A stretch of 21,168 nucleotides of DNA from Lingula anatina (taxonomy: Eukaryota; Brachiopoda; Lingulata; Lingulida; Lingulidae), in assembly GCF_001039355.2 (NCBI RefSeq), contig NW_019776087.1:95606-116773 (forward strand). Reading direction: 5' to 3'. Numbering within the stretch: position 1 is the first letter of the stretch; every line of letters starts with the position of its first letter. Positions 17,501 to 21,168 of the stretch are shown here, one piece after another. The notes under the pieces were generated by a model that worked only from the letters and a program-made list of their open reading frames with translations, did no database searches and was not told the DNA's origin. The position numbers and the translations under genes were made by a program.

Positions 17501-20500
17501 GAATATTATTTAACTTTTCATTGAACTATATTCAAATATTATTAATTTTGAATATTTTAATAAAATTAATTTAACAGTACCCCCTCCCCACTTCCCGCTC
17601 AGGGTATTTCTTTTTTTTAGCTGTGGTTAAACTTCATGTAATCTGTTATCAAATTGCAGATTTACAGTTAGTAGACNTTTTTTTAGCTGTGGTTAAACTT
17701 CATGTAATCTGTTATCAAATTGCAGATTTACAGTTAGTAGACCCTGTACCCCAAATCCTAGGAGAAGCCCTGATTGGAACTATGTTAAATCAGACTTAGA
17801 CCCCATTTCCAGAGATTAGATAGATCTACTTTAGATCAACCTAACTCCCTGGGGATTCACGCAAAATAGCTGTCAGCCGAGCGGACACAAAAGTTAATTA
17901 CCCCCTTACAGCTTGTAGTAGGTGGGACGGACATTTAAGCCGGATTATCTGACAGTAATCTGGTGAGACTCCCCGCAGGGATAGATCGATCTAAAAGCTC
18001 TGGGAATACAGCCTTATATGCAAGATTTAATCTTCAGGAGTTCACAAGTATGAAAAAACAACTTTTTACCTGAAAATAAATTCACTTTAAGGTGCATTTT
18101 CCCAGCTCATTTGATTGAGTATTTTGGTAATAAATACATTAAATGTATGACTACACATATTAATTTACAAAGTTCTGGGTATGAATAGAAAAAAATATTG
18201 GTTTTGATGGACAGGTTGGTTTGAAAATCGGACAGGTCAAATTTGTGACCACCTGTCCGAAGGACAGGTGCTCATAAAAGTTAGTGTCTAGCCCTGCATC
18301 ACTTTTCAATTATTGTTTCAATCATGGCTTTCAATATTGGTGAGTACTGTAGTATAAAACAGCAAAAATGATGGACCAAGTAAAATGTGAATTTTACACA
18401 AAATGTGTGTCACTGTCTTGATTTGAATTTTCATTTTCATGTTTAAGTAAATGAAATTATGCAAGTGTCATGCTGTTTTCAGAGGAAAGAGTAAAAATTT
18501 TACAATGCAATTTTATTATAACATTGCACAAATGTAGTTATTCTCCTCATTGTAAAACAACCACACATTCAAATATTTATTTTCAAGATTCCTGAAAATG
18601 GAAGAATAAGAACTAGAAGTCAAACGCAGCGTACTGAGGCAACTGCAAATGCTCCAGCTGAAGACTTGCACCCAGATAGCAGAAACAGGAGTGAGGCTGA
18701 AATCCATCAAACAGATGATAGCAGAAGTGAACATTCAGGAGATGAGAGCACCTCCTCCTCCTCCTCTTCCTCTTCCTCCTCAAGCAGTGCATCCTCAGTG
18801 AATTCCAGCCAGTCTCGTCCACAGTCAAATTCTAGTGAAAACTTACAAGGCCAGGCTGAAGTCCCTGCCCTCCCCTGCAGTGATTCGGACACCTCAGACA
18901 CTTTGTACAGCTATGGTCGAAGTCCAAAACTTAATGAAAATGATGTCCTGTCTGATACCTCCATGGCATCTGTTGGACTCCATTCACACAGCAATTCATC
19001 ATCCTCATCCTCATTGTCACCCAGGAAACCCACTAGGGTACTCTCAACTTCAGAATCCGATTCGGATTCTAACCAGTCGGACAGTAGCAATGATTCTAAG
19101 GCCAGTGATGGCACGGACTCCGAGGTCACTGAGGTCAAGTTGTCATCTGGCAGTTCATCAGATACTCTCTTGTATGCACTGCCCAGTGATCAAGGCGAGA
19201 ATGACGATAGTGAGATTGATCTTATTCAGGAAGAAGAAATTAATTATGAGAAAACATTGACTGGAATATCGAACCAAAAAATGGAACAACTCAGTAAAAG
19301 AAAGCATATTGCAATGGACAAAGGAACGAGTGGTGAACTTCAAGATTGCGACAAAATTTCAAACAGTAAAATGCTTTCAAAGAATCGAGAAAAGGACAAA
19401 AAGCACAAACAGACTGGAGCAAAGGCAAGCTGTAGTTCTGTGAGAGAAATGAATAGTTCAGGAGTTATGTCCAGTTTTGAAATTCAAGATGGCTCTTCAA
19501 AACAGGCTAGGAAAAGAAAGAGGCTAAGTGACAAAGTGGCATCTGGTTGGAAAAAACAGAAGTTGCCTGAAGAGTTGCAGTCCAGTGATTCAGAAGATGA
19601 AAATGATTTTACAATAATAGATAAAACAGTGCCGCGCCAAAGAAAATGTAAAAGAAATGACAAAACTTTGAAAAGAACAAAAAGTGACATGGATTGTGAA
19701 AAGGAAGAGAAAATGGTCAAAAACTCCAGATTAACAGCAACATGTAAAAGTAAGTCAACTGACAGCACCAATAGTAAAGTGGCAAAAAGGAAAAGGTCTT
19801 GCTCACCAAACTCCAACAGTACTAACATACCTCTAGTTCCTGTCCACAAAGAAACAGAAAAGGACTCCAATAATAAAGTTGAATATAAATTAAACAGATT
19901 ATTTGGTAAAATCAATGAAGGTGCATCAACATCCAGCTCTATTTTATTTGAAGAAACAAGCATTTCAAAAGCAAAGAATCCTCAGTGTTTGCCCACAGTA
20001 AAAAATGAAAAATTTGGAAGACAGAAACACTCGAGTTCAGCTCAAAATGTCAAATCAAGTAACAAAAAACAACAAGACACCACTGGTCAAATAGATTCTC
20101 AATTCAAAGATCGTGAAACGAAATCGAAGAACAAAAACCCAGTTTCTGAAAATGCTGCAACTAACTCCTCAGAAGGAAGTGTGTCCAGCACATTGCCTAG
20201 GGACTCAACGAATGGAGGAAGATCCAATCAAAACCGACCCAAGGCATGGATCTCTCCCGAGGGTCTCAAGGTGCCACCATCTTGTCTAGAGATGTTAGAG
20301 AATTTCACTGCAGCTGATGAGTCTGATAGTGATGATTCATCTTGGAGGGAAGATGATCCAGAAAACTCAGACTCTGAATTTTCCAGTATTTCAGATGTGG
20401 TAACAGAAGAAGATACCGATTACGAAGTAAAGATACCTTTGTCGGCTGGACAACTTTTGGCTCAGATAGATGGTGATTCTGATGACTCGGATGACAGTTG

Positions 20501-20510
20501 GAAACCATGA
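14480..20510 (+). CDS. RING / TRAF-type zinc finger / coiled-coil E3 ubiquitin ligase with long acidic Ser-rich tail (six exons, 890 aa)
   Basis: Exons are 14480-14599, 14860-14975, 15246-15520, 16124-16283, 16400-16478 and 18588-20510. Their sum of 2673 bases is 890 codons plus TGA, with every junction GT-AG and in phase. The RING finger is C3HC4: C19, C22, C34, H36, C39, C42 and the CPTC pair near residues 53-56. Three CCHC TRAF-type fingers follow: C84/C91/H103/C107, C114/C119/H131/C136 and C143/C147/H159/C161. A coiled coil spans about 171-217. The remaining 670 residues are hydrophilic and probably disordered, with a 12-Ser run, acidic clusters and basic nuclear-localisation-like motifs (558-575). 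RING proteins of this type transfer ubiquitin from an E2 to a substrate. The N-terminal order matches PDZRN, RNF41/NRDP1 and RNF151, but no PDZ or other C-terminal domain is present. A nuclear site of action is inferred. No confident orthologue, so no symbol. Confidence 0.9.
14860..14975 (+). CDS. RING gene exon 2 (residues 41-79)
   Basis: Preceded by TTATTCCAG. It completes the RING with ICIETWLDSHQSCPTCR and then encodes a short linker. It ends CAAAG|GTAAAG two bases into a serine codon. Confidence 0.92.
15246..15520 (+). CDS. RING gene exon 3: three TRAF-type zinc fingers (residues 79-171)
   Basis: Preceded by TCTGTTTCAG, followed by GTACTTAA. All twelve zinc-ligand Cys and His residues of the three CCHC fingers are present with regular C-x(3-6)-C-x11-H spacing. 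A single exon encoding the whole cluster is notable. Confidence 0.93.
16124..16283 (+). CDS. RING gene exon 4: coiled coil (residues 171-224)
   Basis: Preceded by ATTGTTTCAG, followed by GTAAGTAC. It encodes a charged heptad-like helix, ERKEELEKMKQYTQELL onward to about EMVRAV, probably for dimerisation, as in PDZRN-type ligases. Confidence 0.9.
16400..16478 (+). CDS. RING gene exon 5: acidic segment (residues 224-250)
   Basis: Preceded by CATATTTTAG, followed by GTAATGG. It encodes SIEESVDDSDFEEVNIFQ and MDDENDIQ. SDFEEV fits the loose pattern of LC3-interacting motifs (acidic, F-x-x-V), which is suggestive only. Confidence 0.85.
17612..17742. repeat. Exact 65-bp duplication either side of an N
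   Basis: Positions 17612-17676 and 17678-17742 are identical and separated only by the N at 17677. This pattern is typical of two overlapping contig ends that were joined without merging, so the second copy is probably an artefact. Confidence 0.9.
17799..18012. mobile_element. MITE flanked by TTA, nested in the hAT-like element
   Basis: The left end, GACCCCATTTCCAGAG, AGATAGATCTA and CCCTGGGGA, is mirrored at the right end in reverse complement as GGCTGTATTCCCAGAG, TAGATCGATCTA and CCCTGCGGGGAG. TTA occurs at 17796-17798 and 18013-18015, the target duplication expected for PIF/Harbinger MITEs. The inverted repeats, about 55-60 bp, are imperfect, so the insertion is old. The interior of about 90 bp is non-coding. 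Confidence 0.65.
18588..20510 (+). CDS. RING gene exon 6: disordered acidic/serine-rich tail (residues 251-890)
   Basis: A 1923-base terminal exon. The acceptor TTATTTTCAAG ends in AAG, less common than CAG, but the phase fits. It has no folded domain. Visible parts are a 12-Ser run (306-317), Ser/Asp clusters, SIM-like IDLI followed by QEEE (460-463), a bipartite basic patch ARKRKR...KKQK (about 557-575), FTII after an acidic run (591-594), KRKR patches, and a C-terminal acidic end with two related motifs, SDDSSWR and SDDSWK. Casein-kinase-like S-x-x-D/E sites are abundant. It ends in TGA at 20508-20510. Confidence 0.92.
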   Translation: MPENGRIRTRSQTQRTEATANAPAEDLHPDSRNRSEAEIHQTDDSRSEHSGDESTSSSSSSSSSSSSASSVNSSQSRPQSNSSENLQGQAEVPALPCSDSDTSDTLYSYGRSPKLNENDVLSDTSMASVGLHSHSNSSSSSSLSPRKPTRVLSTSESDSDSNQSDSSNDSKASDGTDSEVTEVKLSSGSSSDTLLYALPSDQGENDDSEIDLIQEEEINYEKTLTGISNQKMEQLSKRKHIAMDKGTSGELQDCDKISNSKMLSKNREKDKKHKQTGAKASCSSVREMNSSGVMSSFEIQDGSSKQARKRKRLSDKVASGWKKQKLPEELQSSDSEDENDFTIIDKTVPRQRKCKRNDKTLKRTKSDMDCEKEEKMVKNSRLTATCKSKSTDSTNSKVAKRKRSCSPNSNSTNIPLVPVHKETEKDSNNKVEYKLNRLFGKINEGASTSSSILFEETSISKAKNPQCLPTVKNEKFGRQKHSSSAQNVKSSNKKQQDTTGQIDSQFKDRETKSKNKNPVSENAATNSSEGSVSSTLPRDSTNGGRSNQNRPKAWISPEGLKVPPSCLEMLENFTAADESDSDDSSWREDDPENSDSEFSSISDVVTEEDTDYEVKIPLSAGQLLAQIDGDSDDSDDSWKP

Positions 20511-20542
20511 TATGTGACATTTGTTTCCAAACTGTCAGAATG

Positions 20543-20548
20543 AATAAA
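20543..20548 (+). terminator. Polyadenylation signal AATAAA of the RING gene
   Basis: Lies 33 bases after the stop codon and is followed by T-rich sequence, so the 3' UTR would be about 50-60 bases. Confidence 0.65.
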
Positions 20549-20940
20549 CAGGAACTTTTTGATGACAACCATTTTTGATGAAATGAACATTTGGAAACAA
20601 TTGCTTGAATTATTTTCAATTTATTAATTTTTAAAGTACATATATAGATATATTTATTAGATATTGTACTCTTTTTTTTGGTAATTATAATTCAAATTCA
20701 TTGTTTATTTTCAAATCCATATCTTTGCTATTGAAATATCATAATCATTAAATGTGGTATTCATTAAAAATTTGATAATTCAAAACCTAGAGTGTCTTTC
20801 AATTCCGTTTCATTGAACTACCCCAGCATAGTGAATGGGTCCACGTTATTCCCTACCCAGGTTCTATCTAAAATGGGGATCACTTGACACAGAAGCATGG
20901 GAGAGGGGGGACCGCCGTTCAAATAATCCTGGATTTGCCC
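20549..20940. other. AT-rich intergenic stretch, nothing recognised
   Basis: Contains T runs and short frames only. It leads into the zinc-finger remnant. Confidence 0.5.
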
Positions 20941-20949
20941 CTGTGATAT

Positions 20950-21050
20950 TATGGGAAAATGCCATATTACAAAGCTGGCATCTGTATGGTTTCTCTCCCG
21001 TGTGAATTCTCTCTTGATTACACTTTGCAACAATTGGGTTTCATGTCTTT
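20950..21050 (-). pseudogene. C2H2 zinc-finger gene remnant
   Basis: Read on the minus strand, 21013 to about 20955 gives [18 protein letters not shown], a canonical C2H2 linker plus the first half of a finger. The second half of the finger is missing. Upstream (higher coordinates) the frame meets a stop within a few codons, while a neighbouring frame stays open with VIKRHE-like sequence, as expected after a small deletion or insertion. It could be a dead gene piece or one captured by a transposon. Confidence 0.55.
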
Positions 21051-21110
21051 TGATTACGCCTGGAGTCGATATGGGTCGATTCCGTTGATGGGCTGGGGGC
21101 GTCTCGATAG

Positions 21111-21158
21111 TCCGAAGGTTCATTGGTCCGAAGGTTCATTGGTCCGAAAAGTGGTAAC
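21111..21158. repeat. 16-bp tandem repeat TCCGAAGGTTCATTGG, cut by the window end
   Basis: Two full units start at 21111 and 21127, and a third starts at 21143 and diverges after TCCGAA. The array may continue beyond the window. Confidence 0.8.
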
Positions 21159-21168
21159 ATTGTCATCA

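Larger units (their letters stand above)
16672..18296. mobile_element. hAT-like non-autonomous transposon, 1.6 kb, in intron 5 of the RING gene
   Basis: The ends are CAGGGCTCGACATTAGCG at 16672 and the related inverted CAGGGCTAGACACTAAC read from 18296. The 7-bp direct repeat CATCACT touches both outer edges (16665-16671 and 18297-18303), fitting hAT-type target duplications of about 8 bp. Both subterminal regions carry clustered CTGTCCG / CGGACAGGT motifs in both orientations (16691-16766 and 18209-18270), the layout expected for transposase binding. No transposase frame is present. A second MITE and an assembly duplication lie inside. Superfamily assigned from end sequence and duplication length. 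Confidence 0.78.

Noticed and set aside
18613-19138. Minus-strand frames with Glu/Ser-rich or Leu-rich peptides
   Set aside because: They are antisense shadows of the serine-rich coding exon.
18835-19260. Plus-strand 141-codon frame inside exon 6
   Set aside because: Alternative frame of the real exon, with no domain and no splice support.
1-21168. CRISPR arrays, operons, ribosome binding sites, bacterial or phage genes
   Set aside because: The spliced genes and AATAAA signals show animal nuclear DNA. The only direct repeats are microsatellites, minisatellites and transposon parts.

Overview
The window looks like nuclear DNA of an invertebrate animal. It is AT-rich, it carries genes split by GT-AG introns whose reading phases join exactly, and it has AATAAA polyadenylation signals. 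The debris of LINE, hAT-like and MITE-type transposons is typical of animal genomes. A mollusc, other lophotrochozoan or invertebrate deuterostome would fit, but nothing here fixes the species. Two single-N positions (3966 and 17677) show that this is a draft assembly.

Layout. Positions 1-2945 are intergenic, with a decayed tandem array of about 53-58 bp units at the left edge and no convincing gene. Positions 2946-4600 hold two dead LINE ends lying head to head: a minus-strand CR1/L2-type reverse transcriptase tail and a plus-strand decayed tail of another LINE family. From about 5240 comes a promoter-like stretch rich in E-boxes and a CRE. It leads into a plus-strand gene with coding exons 5846-6241, 10091-10161 and 10720-10915. 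That gene encodes a 220-residue protein with two membrane segments and a C-terminal PPxY motif, which I do not recognise. Its first intron carries a tRNA-like SINE trace. Its second carries a MITE with perfect 34-bp inverted repeats.

Positions 10916-14058 are intergenic. At 14071-14373 an unusual minisatellite changes strand half-way. It sits just before a second plus-strand gene (coding exons between 14480 and 20510, six exons, 890 residues). This gene encodes a C3HC4 RING finger, three TRAF-type CCHC zinc fingers, a short coiled coil, and a disordered acidic, serine-rich tail of about 670 residues with nuclear-localisation and SUMO-interaction-like motifs. The N-terminal half resembles the PDZRN/RNF41/RNF151 ubiquitin ligases, but no PDZ domain follows. 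Intron 5 holds a 1.6-kb hAT-like element flanked by the 7-bp direct repeat CATCACT. Inside that element lie a second, TTA-flanked MITE and a 65-bp assembly duplication around an N.

The last 600 bases hold the polyadenylation signal of the RING gene, a broken C2H2 zinc-finger remnant on the minus strand and the start of a 16-bp tandem repeat.

The two genes lie in the same orientation about 3.6 kb apart. Nothing in the sequence links their functions. The most interesting item is the RING protein, because of its domain combination and its candidate SUMO-binding, acidic tail.
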